Positions 16,646 through 26,017 of a stretch of DNA of 54,447 nt are shown here, in pieces. The notes under the pieces were generated by a model that made no database searches, was not told where the DNA came from, and was given only the letters and a program-made list of their open reading frames with translations. How positions within the stretch are numbered: the stretch's first letter is position 1; each line of letters begins with the position of its first letter. Location of the stretch: assembly GCF_900099965.1 (NCBI RefSeq), contig NZ_FNDJ01000048.1:1-54447 (forward strand). Direction: 5' to 3'. The stretch is from Nonomuraea jiangxiensis. GTDB lineage: Bacteria > Actinomycetota > Actinomycetes > Streptosporangiales > Streptosporangiaceae. The position numbers were made by a program, and so were the translations under genes.

Positions 16646-17170
16646 ATGCGCGAAACCCCCGAGGAGCTCAAGGAACTTCAGGCTCTCCTCGAAGCCTCCC
16701 TTTCCCGCTCTACCTTGCACCTCCGCTCGATCGTCACCGAGAACACCCTGACCGCGGAGCAGCTCACCCGGATCCTGACCGGAATGTGCACCCTCGCCCT
16801 GTCTACCGTGACGGCGAAGGGCGAGCCGCGGATCAGCGGTGTGGACGGGCACTTCCTGCACGGCAAGTGGCACTTCGGCACGGCGCGCGGCGCCGCCAAG
16901 GCCCGCCACCTGGCCGCCCGCCCCGCCGTCAGCGCCGCGCACATGCGCGGTGAGGACCTGGGCGTGTTCACCCACGGCACGGTGGAGATCCTCAACCCTG
17001 AGGACAGCGAACCGGCCGAGGACTGGCCGGACCTGCTCGCCTACTTCAAGGATTTCTACGGCGACTTCTCCGACTGGGACAACGACGTGGTCTACTACCG
17101 GCTGCATCCGCACTGGATGACCGCCTACGCCCCCGGCGTCGACAAGCTCACTTCGGTGCTGCGGTCCTGA
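16646..17170 (+). CDS. Pyridoxamine 5'-phosphate oxidase-like FMN-binding protein
   Basis: A 174-residue split-beta-barrel flavoprotein. Key segments are LALSTVTAKGEPRISGVDGH, LHGKWHFGTARGAAKARHLA and RPAVSAAHMRGEDLGVFTHG, the usual pattern in which the barrel binds FMN or F420. It ends RLHPHWMTAYAPGVDKLTSV. Members of this group reduce or oxidise small substrates or simply bind flavin; no specific reaction can be assigned. It stands alone and is followed by a strong hairpin. Confidence 0.85.
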   Translation: MRETPEELKELQALLEASLSRSTLHLRSIVTENTLTAEQLTRILTGMCTLALSTVTAKGEPRISGVDGHFLHGKWHFGTARGAAKARHLAARPAVSAAHMRGEDLGVFTHGTVEILNPEDSEPAEDWPDLLAYFKDFYGDFSDWDNDVVYYRLHPHWMTAYAPGVDKLTSVLRS

Positions 17171-17174
17171 TCTG

Positions 17175-17208
17175 CAGCACGGGCCGCATCGAAACCGGCC
17201 ACGTGCTG
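17175..17208 (+). terminator. Hairpin terminator after the PPOX-like gene
   Basis: CAGCACG plus GGCCG pairs with CGGCC plus CGTGCTG around a 9-base loop, with one bulged A, four bases past the stop at 17170. There is no long T-run, as usual for high-GC actinomycetes. Confidence 0.6.
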
Positions 17209-17483
17209 AGGCGTCTGGTGCAGTGAAGCGCCCGGCTTCGGTGGAGACTTGATCTCTTGAGAGGATCGAGTCCATGCCGGGCAAGTCCGGGGGCGAGTAA
17301 CGCGGGGACAGCCATTGGCGGTGAGATGGATCATGGTGCGGATCGTCACCGCTGGCCTGCGGAAACACCAAAGAGTGCATTATCGCGTCGGGCTATCCCA
17401 CCATGTCCGGGGCCGAGAAGCTGACTCAACACGGTTGATCGTGCATCGCACTGACCTGGTCGAATAGCCCGTACCGCCAATGG

Positions 17484-17643
17484 GTGTCCCCGTGTTCCCC
17501 GACCCCGTTCACGGACGAGGGACTGCGGGCTGCGCTGCTGAGGCGTTGCCGGACGTTGAAGATCGAGCCGTCGGGGCGGGTGGATCGGATCGTGGGCGCG
17601 GGCCGGGCGCGGTTCGAGCGGGAGTTCTGCCTGCTTATCTGCA
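17484..17643 (+). mobile_element. N-terminal-region fragment of a Tn3-family transposase
   Basis: The frame reads FTDEGLRAALLRRCRTLKIE, then PSGRVDRIVGAGRARFEREF. The pattern RCR..IEP..GRVDRIV followed by a helix is characteristic of the DUF4158 region of actinobacterial Tn3 transposases. Flanking DNA at 17209-17483 and 17644-17780 shows stops in all frames and no gene. A stranded transposon scrap. Confidence 0.5.
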
Positions 17644-17780
17644 CCTTCCAATGGTTGAACCCTCTGGGGGCATTTCGGGTCTTTCCGCTGGTCAGCGGGT
17701 CGTTGTAGAGCGGCGACGCGGAGAACGTCGCAACGCTTACTGCCGCCCTCGTGCGCGGCTTGGATCGATAGAGTTCCGGT

Positions 17781-18287
17781 ATGCCCCATCTGATCGCGCC
17801 CACCGTGCAGCTGCATCATGCCTGGCTTGACGCGCATGCCGAATGGGGACCCGGCCTCCACGAAGACGGCTTCGGACTGACGCCGACCGACGAGGTTGAC
17901 TCGCCTGAAGGGTTCGCGGCCTGGGTAGCGCGGCTGGGCAAGGAGTCGGATCGGGCCACGTGCCGGTGGATCGTCGAGAACGACCAGGTGCTCGGCGGGA
18001 TCGCGCTGCGGCATGAGTTCACCGACTTCGTGCGGTGGGCCGGTCACATTGGGTTCGGCATCCGGCCGACTGCGCGACGGCGTGGGCTGGCTGCTTGGGC
18101 AATGGGCCGGATACTCGACGAAGCGAAGGCACTCGGCATGGATCGGTTGCTGGTTGTCTGTGCGACCCACAACGTCGGCTCGGCGAAGACGATCGAGCGT
18201 GCCGGCGGCGTCTTCGAGGAGATCCGGGACACCGAGCATGGCCCCGTGCGACGGTACTGGATCACGATCAGTGAGAAGAGCGCATGA
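17781..18287 (+). CDS. GNAT family N-acetyltransferase
   Basis: A 168-residue acetyl-CoA-dependent acetyltransferase. Motif B-like CRWIVENDQVLGGIALRHEF precedes the core motif A GHIGFGIRPTARRRGLAAWA (about 94-113), the acetyl-CoA-binding Q/RxxGxG/A-type loop. Then come RLLVVCATHNVGSAKTIERA and GGVFEE, the C-terminal acceptor strand. The acceptor substrate is unknown. The ATG at 17781 fits the family N-terminus. It is flanked by transposon scrap upstream. Confidence 0.9.
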   Translation: MPHLIAPTVQLHHAWLDAHAEWGPGLHEDGFGLTPTDEVDSPEGFAAWVARLGKESDRATCRWIVENDQVLGGIALRHEFTDFVRWAGHIGFGIRPTARRRGLAAWAMGRILDEAKALGMDRLLVVCATHNVGSAKTIERAGGVFEEIRDTEHGPVRRYWITISEKSA

Positions 18288-18961
18288 CGTATCCGCAGCC
18301 AGCCGCTCACGATCGCACGCGCCTTGATGGAGTAGATCTTGCGTGCATCGGAACTTATCTGCGACGTGGGCACGTTGGCTGATCTTCCCAGCATGTTGCC
18401 TCGAACGTGTGTCCCGGGGGTTCGGGCCGGAGTCCCAGGCTTCGGCGAACGTGGCAGGTTTCTTCGGGCAGGCCCCACGACTCGCGACCCCAGCCCGGAA
18501 GCGGGGGAGCTGGCCGGCCTGGCGGTGTGGTACCCGACGGCCACCTTGCCCCGGCTGGTCCGGTAAGGCGAGCCGCCGGGGCCGCTCGCAGGAGGTCATC
18601 GGGCAGGCGTGGGCTTCCACACGGAGGTAGTCGTCGTCACTTACCCCGGAAGCGTTCCGGCCAGTGGGGTTACCAGCTCGGTCTCGACGTGCTCGACGAC
18701 GGCGCCGCCGCGACTGGCCGCCGTCCCCCGCCGATCGCGTGGCCGCAGGGGCAAGAGGCGCGTTGCCGCGGTAGCGCAGAGCTGGACCGCTGATGCTCTT
18801 CAGGTTGCGGGCCCTCCCCCGCCCCCTGTGACGGCCCGCAGCGCCTCTGCAAGCCGAGGTTTCTCGGGTCTTCCCGCCGGTACGCCCTGATGGGACACTG
18901 CGGACGGCGACCGGCCGATAACCGTCCGGGCCGCCGTCACGCGACCCGGGGAGGGGCCACG
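18288..18961. other. 674-base stretch without a recognisable gene
   Basis: Open frames exist but none carries a family pattern or a good start. The last 20 bases (CCGGGGAGGGGCCACG, ending 18961) provide the ribosome-binding site of the next gene. Confidence 0.45.
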
Positions 18962-19700
18962 ATGGCGCCAGAATCACGTCCGGCCACCGACGACCAGCTA
19001 CGGGGAGCCGTGGGCCAGCCCGCGGGCCAGTGGGCCGACGACACCGATCGAGCGCTGCGGACCAAATGGGACGATCCCAAGAAGCTCGAAGCGATGCTGA
19101 AGGGCGTCCCCGCGGGAGAACGACGCACCTGGTGGGTGCAGCAGCTGGTGAGGTACGCAGGCGAGCGCACCGCGACGTTCCATCTGGCGGTGGATGCACG
19201 CCGACGCGAACTGGCCGAGCAGATGTTCGCCCTGCTGCAGGCGATGGAGCCCCGGCCGGCCGAGGCCGAGGTTGCCAGACCGACCGCGGAGTTCCGCAGC
19301 ATGGTCGCGGGTCTGGCCCCGGCCAGCACGGCCGGACGCGACCTGCTCGCGATGGCCGCGGACATCGACGCCGCCCTCACCGAGGTAGTCGACCGCGCAC
19401 CGACCTTGGACGAATTACGCACCGGCAGGATCGTCCAGCTCACGTCCGCATGCGAGGGGCCGAGGACGGATCTGGCCCACGTGGATCAGATTGTGGCCGG
19501 CCTCACAGCGATGGATACGCCCGCCCTCGCGAAGGCGTTCGTCGAACTCGACGTCAACGCGCCGGCCCTTCAAGCGCTTCGGGCTGCCATTCCCGACGAG
19601 CGCCACGTCGGCGATCAGGCGGATCAAGCCTTGCGGGGGAAGCTGGATCGCTGGTCAATCTGTCTCCTGTGCACGGGGTTTCGGCAAAGCAGGCCGGAGG
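18962..19700 (+). CDS. Hypothetical helical protein, 3' end lost
   Basis: ATG 18962 follows GGGAGGGG. The first 240 or so residues look like a genuine soluble alpha-helical protein: WADDTDRALRTKWDDPKKLE, TATFHLAVDARRRELAEQMF, DLLAMAADIDAALTEVVDRA, AHVDQIVAGLTAMDTPALAK. I do not recognise the family. After ADQALRGKLDRW the frame becomes proline-rich and continues to 19909 across an unrelated histidine-kinase fragment read out of frame. The natural C-terminus therefore appears to be missing, and I place the end of credible coding near 19700. Confidence 0.5.
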
Positions 19701-19734
19701 CCCATCTGCTGTCCCGGCTCGGGCCGCCCGAACT

Positions 19735-19893
19735 GCGCCCCTGGCCGCCACCTTCACCCGCACCGCCACCCGGCTACGGCACCTGCTGCACGCCCAGCGC
19801 GCGTTCGCCTCCGAAGCCTCCCACCAGCTCAAACCCCGCTGACCGCGCTGCGGCTACGGCTGGAGAACTTCGAGCCCTACCTGCACCCACGCC
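19735..19893 (+). pseudogene. Histidine-kinase fragment (HAMP end and H-box)
   Basis: One frame reads ATFTRTATRLRHLLHAQRAF, then ASEASHQLK. After a one-base deletion another frame continues PLTALRLRLENFEPYLHPR. Joined, this is the HisKA H-box of a sensor kinase (ASHQL[K]TPLTALRLRLEN). No start, membrane segments or ATPase domain remain. Confidence 0.75.
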
Positions 19894-19995
19894 AGGAAGT
19901 TGCAGGTGAGAAGGGGCTTTGGAGTAATCTGGAGGCCCTTTCTCATGTCTCGAAGTCGATGGGAGCCAATCGGGGAGCCATCTCAGTCGGATTCT

Positions 19996-20436
19996 CTACC
20001 CGTGGTGGCTGTCGCCGAAGACGGTGTTCATCGTTTGGGCACCTTTGGTGATCACCGGTCTGAGCTGGTGCCTGTAGACCGTTTCCGTGACGCGGTGCCC
20101 GCGTGCCCGACGAGATCGGCGATGGTCTCGATGGGTACGCCCTGGTCACTCATGATGGAGACGAACGAGTGACGCAGTTCGCGGGAACTCCAGGTGGTTC
20201 CGGGTCCCGCTCATTTGGTGATCTTGCGGAATGCCCGTCGTACGTTCGAGCCGTTCAACGGGGTGCCGACGCTCGTGCAGAACACCAGTTGATGATCTTG
20301 CCAAGCCTCGCCGGCCTTGAGCTCGAGCACGGCATGGCGGGCGTAGTGCTGCCGGAACGCCTGCGCCGCGAGCTTTGGCAGTTCGAGCGTGCGGCGTGAC
20401 TTGCGGGTTTTGGTGTCCCCGAGGCGGGTCAGGACC
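19996..20436 (-). pseudogene. Tyrosine recombinase/integrase catalytic domain, broken
   Basis: The minus strand reads TKTRKSRRTLELPKLAAQAF, HQLVFCTSVGTPLNGSNVRR and AFRKITK, then an in-frame TGA (20213-20211), TTWSSRELRHSFVSIMSDQG and VPIETIADLVGHAGT. After a frame change it reads VTETVYRHQLRPVI and ends at TAG 19998-19996. RELRHS is box II (HxxR) and ETVYRHQ carries the catalytic tyrosine. A nonsense codon plus a frameshift and the missing N-terminal half make it inactive. Its 5' end overlaps the end of the CGNR gene by a few codons. Confidence 0.85.
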
Positions 20437-21046
20437 CGGGCAGGTCTCGGGCGGCCGTGGCGTTGTGACGCTGGTAGTGGCGTGCCGCCCGGGCGCGGTT
20501 GCCGCATGACGGCTTGCACCACTCCTGCCGCCCGTGGCTCTTGACGAAATAGCGTACGCAGCGCGGCGCGTTGCAGGCCCGCAACTGCTCACGCTGCGGG
20601 CTGCTCAGGAAATCGATGGCGGCCCGCGCCAAGCCGGCGATCAGCCGGACGTTGGCGTCGCGTTCGGCCGACAAAACTCCCGTACGAGGTGTCCCACCCT
20701 CGGGCCAGTCAAGTTGCGGGACGATTGCCTCACGGGCAGCCGCGGCGTTGAGGTGCTTCAGCGCCTGCTCGGCGGGCATCAGCCGATGGGCGTCGGCCCG
20801 GCTGGGCGGCGCCGGGCTGACCGCCTGCGCGAACAGCGCCCGCACGGCCCGGCGCAACTCGACGATCTCGCTCCTGAGCTCCTCGCCCATCGTGAGCCCC
20901 GCGAGGTCGACGTGGCCGGCCAGCAACTCGGCCTGCTGGTGGATCCAGCGGGTCGCGCTCTGCAATGTCGCCAGGTCGTCGGCGACACCGCCGTTGCCGT
21001 CGTGACGGATCGTGCTCGCCAGTTCCAGGGCCGGCCAGCGCTCCAC
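20429..21046 (-). CDS. ABATE/CGNR zinc-finger transcriptional regulator
   Basis: A 205-residue stress-type regulator. The N-terminal ABATE-like helical domain contains LELASTIRHDG and TRWIHQQAELLAGHVDLAG. The C-terminal CGNR zinc finger reads RACNAPRCVRYFVKSHGRQE, then WCKPSCGNRARAARHYQRH, with the four cysteines C-x4-C and C-x3-C. GTG 21046 lies 5 bases after GGGAGG. It diverges from a phosphoesterase/LysE operon across an A/T-rich spacer and is a likely regulator of it. Confidence 0.9.
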   Translation of the reverse strand: MERWPALELASTIRHDGNGGVADDLATLQSATRWIHQQAELLAGHVDLAGLTMGEELRSEIVELRRAVRALFAQAVSPAPPSRADAHRLMPAEQALKHLNAAAAREAIVPQLDWPEGGTPRTGVLSAERDANVRLIAGLARAAIDFLSSPQREQLRACNAPRCVRYFVKSHGRQEWCKPSCGNRARAARHYQRHNATAARDLPGS

Positions 21047-21139
21047 TCGAACCTCCCGGTTGCTTACGTCCCCTCCATTACCTTATGGTCTAACGCTAAA
21101 TCTTATTTAACCATTAGAGACCCGGTGGGAGATCGGACG
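21047..21139. promoter_or_regulatory. A/T-rich divergent promoter with inverted repeat
   Basis: An unusually A/T-rich 93-base spacer. TTATGGTCTAA (from 21083) and its imperfect complement TTTAACCATTA (21106-21116) form an inverted repeat centred near 21100. It is a candidate operator for the CGNR regulator controlling both directions. Confidence 0.5.
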
Positions 21140-21889
21140 ATGACGTTGCTGCTGGCCCAGATCAGCGACCTACACCTCGACGGCACCGACAGGGCGACCC
21201 GGCGCGCCACCCGGGTCATGGACTATCTGAGGGCCCTGCCCCGCCCGGTCGACGCCCTATTGGTCACCGGTGACATCGCCGATCACGGTGAGGAGGCCGA
21301 GTACGAGCAAGCCGCCGAGATCCTGGCCGCCCCCTTCCCGGTGCTCACTTGCCCCGGCAATCACGACGTCCGCCCCGCCTACCGCAAGGCACTGCTACGC
21401 CGGCCGCCCGGCCCCGGCCCCGTCAACCAGGTGCACCACATCGCCGGCACCGCCATCCTGATGTGCGACTCCACCATCCCCGGCCATGACGAGGGCCGCC
21501 TGGACTCCGAAACCCTCGCCTGGATGCACACCACCCTCGACGGGCTCGCCCCGGACACGCCCGCGCTGATCGCCTTCCACCAGCCGCCCGTCGAACTCCA
21601 CCACCCGTTGCCCGACTCCGGCCGGCTGCAGGAGCCTGACGCCCTGGCCGCGCTGCTCCACGCCCATCCCCAGGTCGTCGCCGTGCTCACCGGCCACGCT
21701 CACACCGCGGCCGCCTCCACCTTTGCCGGCCGCCCCGTGATCGTCGCACCGGCTGTCACCTGGACCCTGCGCCTGCCGTGGGAGGGCGACCAGCCCGCCG
21801 ACCGCGAGCAACCGCCCGGCCTCGCCTTCCACATCCTGGACGACGACCTCCGCCTCACCACTCACTACCGCGTCGTGCTCCCGGCGTGA
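21140..21889 (+). CDS. Calcineurin-like metallophosphoesterase (CpdA/Icc type)
   Basis: A 249-residue binuclear-metal phosphoesterase. The five family motifs are visible: QISDLHLDG (D-x-H, about 7-15), LLVTGDIADHG (GD), VLTCPGNHD (GNHD), LIAFHQPP and VAVLTGHAHTAAA (GHxH). The fold hydrolyses cyclic nucleotides or related phosphodiesters in the cytoplasm; the real substrate is not determined by sequence. ATG 21140 follows GGGAGATCGG. Its stop overlaps the GTG of the LysE gene (GTGA), so the two are translationally coupled. Confidence 0.93.
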   Translation: MTLLLAQISDLHLDGTDRATRRATRVMDYLRALPRPVDALLVTGDIADHGEEAEYEQAAEILAAPFPVLTCPGNHDVRPAYRKALLRRPPGPGPVNQVHHIAGTAILMCDSTIPGHDEGRLDSETLAWMHTTLDGLAPDTPALIAFHQPPVELHHPLPDSGRLQEPDALAALLHAHPQVVAVLTGHAHTAAASTFAGRPVIVAPAVTWTLRLPWEGDQPADREQPPGLAFHILDDDLRLTTHYRVVLPA

Positions 21890-22503
21890 TCCACCCGTAC
21901 ACGGTCACTGCGTTCCTTCTGGCGATCCTGCCCATCATCGCCACTCCGGGCGCCAGCCTGACCCTGCTGATCCAGCACGTCACGACCGGCGGTCGCCGCC
22001 AGGCTCTCCCCATCATCCTCGGTACGGTCAGCGGCCTGTACGCGCACGCGACCCTGGCCATCGCCGGCCTGTCGGCGCTCGTCATGCAATCCAGCCAGGC
22101 CTTCGCCATCGTCAAACTCCTCGGTGCGGCCTACCTCGTCGGCCTGGGCCTGTGGACCTGGCGCTCCACCACCCTGGCCTCACCTCCCACGCTCACGGAA
22201 CAGCCGAAACGGGCCGGCTCCGTCTACACCCAAGCCCTGCTCGCGAACGTACTCAACCCGAAGGCCGCCTCCATCTACCTGACCTTGGTCCCGCAGTTCA
22301 TCCAGTCCGGCCGTCCCATCGGCGGCCAGATCCTCGCTCTGGCCACCGCCCACGCCCTGCTGATGGCGGTATGGCTGCTGACCTGGACGACCCTCATGCA
22401 CCAAGGGGCGTACTTCGCGCGCAAGCCCCGCTTCAAGCGTGCGGTCGGCAAGGTGGCGGCGGTGGTGCTCGTCATCGTCGGCGTCCGGACCGCCGCGACG
22501 TAG
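21886..22503 (+). CDS. LysE/RhtB family amino-acid exporter
   Basis: A 205-residue, six-segment membrane exporter. Diagnostic pieces are FLLAILPIIATPGASLTLLI near the start (the PGP-like loop as TPGAS), GTVSGLYAHATLAIAGLSAL, LLGAAYLVGLGLWTW, and LLANVLNPKAASIYLTLVPQ (the NPKA motif at about 120). Members export amino acids or homoserine lactones. GTG 21886 is coupled to the phosphoesterase stop. Both genes diverge from the CGNR regulator. Confidence 0.92.
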   Translation: MIHPYTVTAFLLAILPIIATPGASLTLLIQHVTTGGRRQALPIILGTVSGLYAHATLAIAGLSALVMQSSQAFAIVKLLGAAYLVGLGLWTWRSTTLASPPTLTEQPKRAGSVYTQALLANVLNPKAASIYLTLVPQFIQSGRPIGGQILALATAHALLMAVWLLTWTTLMHQGAYFARKPRFKRAVGKVAAVVLVIVGVRTAAT

Positions 22504-22556
22504 GCGACGTCGTGGTCGGCGGCGTCAGGACGAGATCGTGATGTGCTCGGCTGATC

Positions 22557-22595
22557 CGGGAAACGATCTTTCTCATCTCGGGAAGCGATCTTCTC
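22557..22595. repeat. Near-tandem 18-base repeat before the PadR fragment
   Basis: CGGGAAACGATCTTTCTC is followed by CGGGAAGCGATCTTCTC. The unit could be a regulator half-site pair or a relic of the sequence lost from the PadR gene. Confidence 0.35.
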
Positions 22596-22627
22596 GGCCT
22601 CTCTGTTGTCCCAGGCCGCACCTACTC

Positions 22628-22861
22628 GTGAACACCCCTCCCGACACCATTCACCCCATCCTGGCCCGCTTCGAGCGGATCGGCTGGCTAGAGTCACGGC
22701 TCGAGGACGTGGACCCGCATGAGGCAGGCAGGCCGCGCCGCCGCTACCACCGGCTGACTTCAGCCGGTGCCGAGCAAGCACAGCTCGCACTGGCTCGAGC
22801 ACATACCAACGTGACAGAGTTGTTCAACCTCCGCGATCGTCCGCCCGGGCGGACGCCTTGA
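22628..22861 (+). pseudogene. PadR-family regulator, N-terminus missing
   Basis: From GTG 22628: NTPPDTIHPILARFERIGWL, then SRLEDVDPHEAGRPRRRYHR and LTSAGAEQAQLALARA. This is the wing and dimer helix of a PadR regulator (..YPIL.RLE..GW.....E....GRPRR.Y.LT..G). The first 40 or so residues, including the recognition helix, are absent. Followed 31 bases later by a short gene that often accompanies such regulators. Confidence 0.7.
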
Positions 22862-22892
22862 CCTTCTCGACGCCCCCCATTCAGGAGCGCTG

Positions 22893-23157
22893 ATGGACTG
22901 GCACGAACGTTTGCGCGACCGGCTGGCCGACCCTAGCAACGGCCTGCCGTACCAGATGGCCTATAGAAGGCCACCCGCTGCCACCCGGAAGACAGCTGTA
23001 CGCCCTGGCCGACGTCTTGGGCGTTGACCCCGGTGACCTGATGGTCGATCTGCGGAAGCAGTACGCGTACGAACAGGAAGTCGAGGCGGCTGTGGATCAG
23101 CTCGTAGCCACCGTCGAACCCCGGCTCGGCCTTCCTCCTGCCGCGCCGGATCAATGA
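22893..23157 (+). pseudogene. Small hypothetical protein with one frameshift
   Basis: ATG 22893 follows CAGGAGCG and reads MDWHERLRDRLADPSNGLPY. Near 22965 the coherent reading moves to another frame, HPLPPGRQLYALADVLGVDP then GDLMVDLRKQYAYEQEVEAA, to TGA 23157. The second half resembles the last helix-turn-helix turns of XRE-like proteins (YALADVLGVDPGDLM). One base change would restore a single protein of about 88 residues. Confidence 0.4.
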
Positions 23158-23879
23158 GAGGAGACGACGAGGCTCCGATCGCGGGTGTGTGCTGCCCGAG
23201 GTGGCCCTGCGGCGTGATCGAGTTGGTCGGCGGCATCCGGTCACGCCGGTAGGCCAGGTGCGTCGCATCCGCGTAAGCGGCCGACTTATCACGCTGGCCT
23301 GTGCCGTCCAGAGTACGCGCCGTCTGCTGGCCGAGAAGGCCCCGGCACCCTCCGCTCTTGTTCCGCCGCCGCAGCCCCGACTGCGGCGCCGCCCACCTCG
23401 ACGAATCGACGCGGCTCTGGACGTGCTCGACGGAGGCGACGAGCGGTATCGAAGCACGGCATTCCTCGCGCGTGTGCCTTCGGCTGGCAGTCGACACACC
23501 GCACTCAGCTGGTCCGCGCTGTCGTCGCCCAGATGCGTGCTGAAGCCGTGCGCGTCACGTGGGGGAAAGGGCGGGCACTGCGAGCATGACCTCGGTTACC
23601 GTGATGGACGTGGGCCGCCCGCCCGTACGAGCAGGCGCATGATCTGACCGGTGCTGCCGGACCTGGTGGTGTGGCGCGCCCCGGCCCGGTACGACCGTTG
23701 ACGGCCCGCGGCCCAGTCGGCCACCACTCCCACCCGGAGGTTCGCCAGAGTGACGACCCGGCCCACTCCGCTGACGACCGGCGATGTGCTCAAGAAGCGC
23801 GCCCAGGACAAAGAGCGTCGGGAGCTTCGACCCAGCCGCAGCGGCAGGCCACTTGGCCGCGACGTCTACCCTCACCACG
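23158..23879. other. 722-base stretch without a recognisable gene
   Basis: Several long open frames exist on both strands, but they look like GC-driven noise. A short stretch at 23740-23850 reads LTTGDVLKKRAQDKERRELR, which I cannot place. Probably debris between the PadR remnants and the transporter fragments. Confidence 0.4.
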
Positions 23880-24283
23880 ACTGACGCGCGCCCACCCTCA
23901 GCCTTCTGGGCCGGCTGGCAGCTGCTCACCGCGTTGAGCGCCAGCCTGGACTTCTCGGTCGGTGCCGCCGGCCTGACGGTCGCGTTGCGGGGCGTCGAGA
24001 GCTTCACGAGCTGGTGGACCACTTGCCTCATCTGGAGCGGTCTGAGCGTGCTGGTCTTCCTCGCGGCCGCCGCCACCGTGCCGCCGTTGCCGTCGCAGAA
24101 CGCGGTGTCGGTACGGGAGGTCTTCGGGCTGCCGCTCAGGAACGTGCCGCTGCCGCTGGTGTTGTTCACCGTCGTGATGTTCGTGCTCGGGCATTTCGGG
24201 GCGTACACGTTCGTGCGGCCCTTCCTGGAGCAGAACGCGGCGGCGATGCCCGTCTTCGTCACCGTGGTGCTGATGTTCTTCGG
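23880..24283 (+). pseudogene. MFS transporter fragment (plus strand)
   Basis: The frame encodes LIWSGLSVLVFLAAAATVPP, then LPSQNAVSVREVFGLPLRNV, LPLVLFTVVMFVLGHFGAYT and FVRPFLEQNAAAMPVFVTVV. This is the central loop and following membrane helices of a DHA1/AraJ-like permease. There is no start and the rest is missing. It runs head-on into the 3' end of another MFS fragment at GGCGCCAGGGCGCC (24282-24295). Confidence 0.6.
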
Positions 24284-24295
24284 CGCCAGGGCGCC

Positions 24296-25401
24296 CTCGG
24301 CAACTTCGGCGACGTCCTGGGCGTACGCAACAGGTACCAGGCCACGGCGGTGCCGCAGGCCAGGATCGCGCCGCTGATGACGAACATCGTCCTGGCCCCC
24401 AGCGCGGCCCCCACTGCGCCGGAGAAGGCCAGGGACAGCACGGACACCGTGTTCGGCACGATCGACATCAGCCCGACGAACCGGCCCATCAGGGCGTTGT
24501 CCACCTCGGACTGGGTGAGGGCGCCGATGCCCGTCTGGACGGCCACGGTCAGCAGCCCGAAGACGAAGTAGACGGCAAGCAGGCCGGCGACCGTCGTGGT
24601 CACCGCGATGCACGCGATCAGCACCCCCAGCGCCGCCATCCCGGCGAGGACCAGGCCAGGTGTCCACGACGTACGGGGTCAGCATCACGGCCATCGGCGT
24701 AAGCGCGAAGGTCAGCGCGCCGAACACCAGGAGTACCGCGCGCAGGGCAGGGGACGCGCCGACCGCGCGGAGCCCTTCCGCGACCGCCGCCCACGTCGAG
24801 CGGTGCCGCCCGGCGGGAACGGCCGGCACGTGCCGGATCGCCAGGACGAGCGCCGCCGACAACGCGAACGTGACGGCGTCGGCGGCGAACGACACCCAGT
24901 ACGTGTGCATGACCGCGACGAGCACACCGGCCAACGCGGTGCCGGCCAGCTCGGCCGTCACGGTGACGGTCTGGATGAGGGAGTTGGCGCGCACCTGCTC
25001 GTCCTCGGGGACGATGACCTGCGTCAGCGCGGCACGTGCGGGCTCGAAGAAGGTGCCGGCCACGGCTTGCAGGAACGCGATCGCGTAGAGCACGGGCAGG
25101 GCGGACGAGGTCGTGGCGGCCAGTGCCAGCGCGGCGCGCAGGACGGTCCTGCACCCGTCGCTGGCGACCATGATCCAGCGCCGGTCGCCGCGATCCACGT
25201 AAGCGCCGGACAGCAGGCCGATCACGATGCCCGGCACGGCCAGGACCATGGCGAGCCGCCCACCGCCGCGACCGAGTGCGTGCGTTCGGTGATCAGCAGG
25301 ATGAGGGTCAGGGAGGTGAGGGCGTCGCCGAACGTGGAAACGGCATGCGCGCCCCACAACAGGAGAAATTTCCGGTTTCTGGTGATGGTGTGGTGTGGCA
25401 T
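24296..25401 (-). pseudogene. MFS transporter, one frameshift and an internal deletion
   Basis: ATG 25401 starts MPHHTITRNRKFLLLWGAHA, typical of DHA3-like permeases, with TM1 VSTFGDALTSLTLILLI. A one-base shift near 25263 moves the reading to RLAMVLAVPGIVIGLLSGAY with VDRGDRRWIMVASDG (motif A). The frame then continues through AGTFFEPARAALTQVIVPED to MLTPYVVDTWPG. Near 24660 about 30-40 residues seem deleted, and the frame changes to LAGMAALGVLIACIAVTTTV, GLMSIVPNTVSVLSLAFSG and ILACGTAVAWYLLRTPR. A TetR remnant lies 24 bases upstream, as expected for an exporter and its regulator. Confidence 0.8.
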
Positions 25402-25424
25402 CCGGGTCACTTCAAGAAAAGGGG

Positions 25425-25925
25425 TTACGCCAGGACGCCGTGCAGGATGAGGTTGGCCAGCCCATCGGTGGTGACGCTGGCGGCTCCCGCGTCCCAACCT
25501 CCCCCTCGGCCGAGTGCCATCACGATCGCGAGCACCAGGTTCGCGGCGGTCTCCACGGGTGTGCGCAGTGCGTCGGCGTCACCTTCCAGCATGGCGGCGG
25601 TGGCGGCGTGCAACCGCTCGTACGAGGCGGTCCTGCTCGCCGACAGCCGGGCCCGGTCCTCGTCCGACAATGATCGGTGGTCACGTGGCCGGGCCTGGCC
25701 CGCCAGGCTGACGGCGCTGACGACAGGGCCGGTGCGCTCGCCCTGGGCGCGGATGACCTCGATGAGGGCGATCAGGCGGTCGCGCAGCGGCTCGGACGGG
25801 TCGATGGCCGCCAGCTCGCCCACGACGTGACGGGGGTCGGTGACCTCGGCGAGGCAGGCGGCCAGGACTTCGTTCTTGTCGGCAAACGCCCTGAAGACGC
25901 GAGCGCATGCGCTGACAGAGCGCAC
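25425..25925 (-). pseudogene. TetR regulator lacking its N-terminal HTH
   Basis: The frame begins VSACARVFRAFADKNEVLAA, where F.AFADKNEVLAACLAEV is the end of a TetR recognition helix. A good C-terminal domain follows (HVVGELAAIDPSEPLRDRLI, VETAANLVLAIVMALGRGGG). The first 45 or so residues are missing or degenerate, so no DNA binding is expected. The stop at 25425 lies 24 bases before the MFS start, marking a former operon. Confidence 0.75.
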
Positions 25926-26017
25926 ACGTACAAGGAGAGCCTGACCTCCAGCTAGGCCGATGCGATGTTAAGCCGCCGAGTCGGCACTCTGCACCCTCGC
26001 ACGCACACGCCGGGGGC

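Noticed and set aside
18890..19909. A 339-residue protein spanning the hypothetical gene and the kinase fragment
   Set aside because: The last 80 codons read the kinase fragment out of frame, giving a proline-rich tail without sense. The good start is at 18962.
20534..21889. A 451-residue version of the phosphoesterase
   Set aside because: The extra N-terminal 202 codons lie antisense to the CGNR gene and show no fold pattern. ATG 21140 has a ribosome-binding site and starts at the first metal motif.
23555..25357. A single 600-residue transporter on the minus strand
   Set aside because: Only its first 240 residues read as a permease. The remainder is out of frame with both MFS fragments and is not protein-like.
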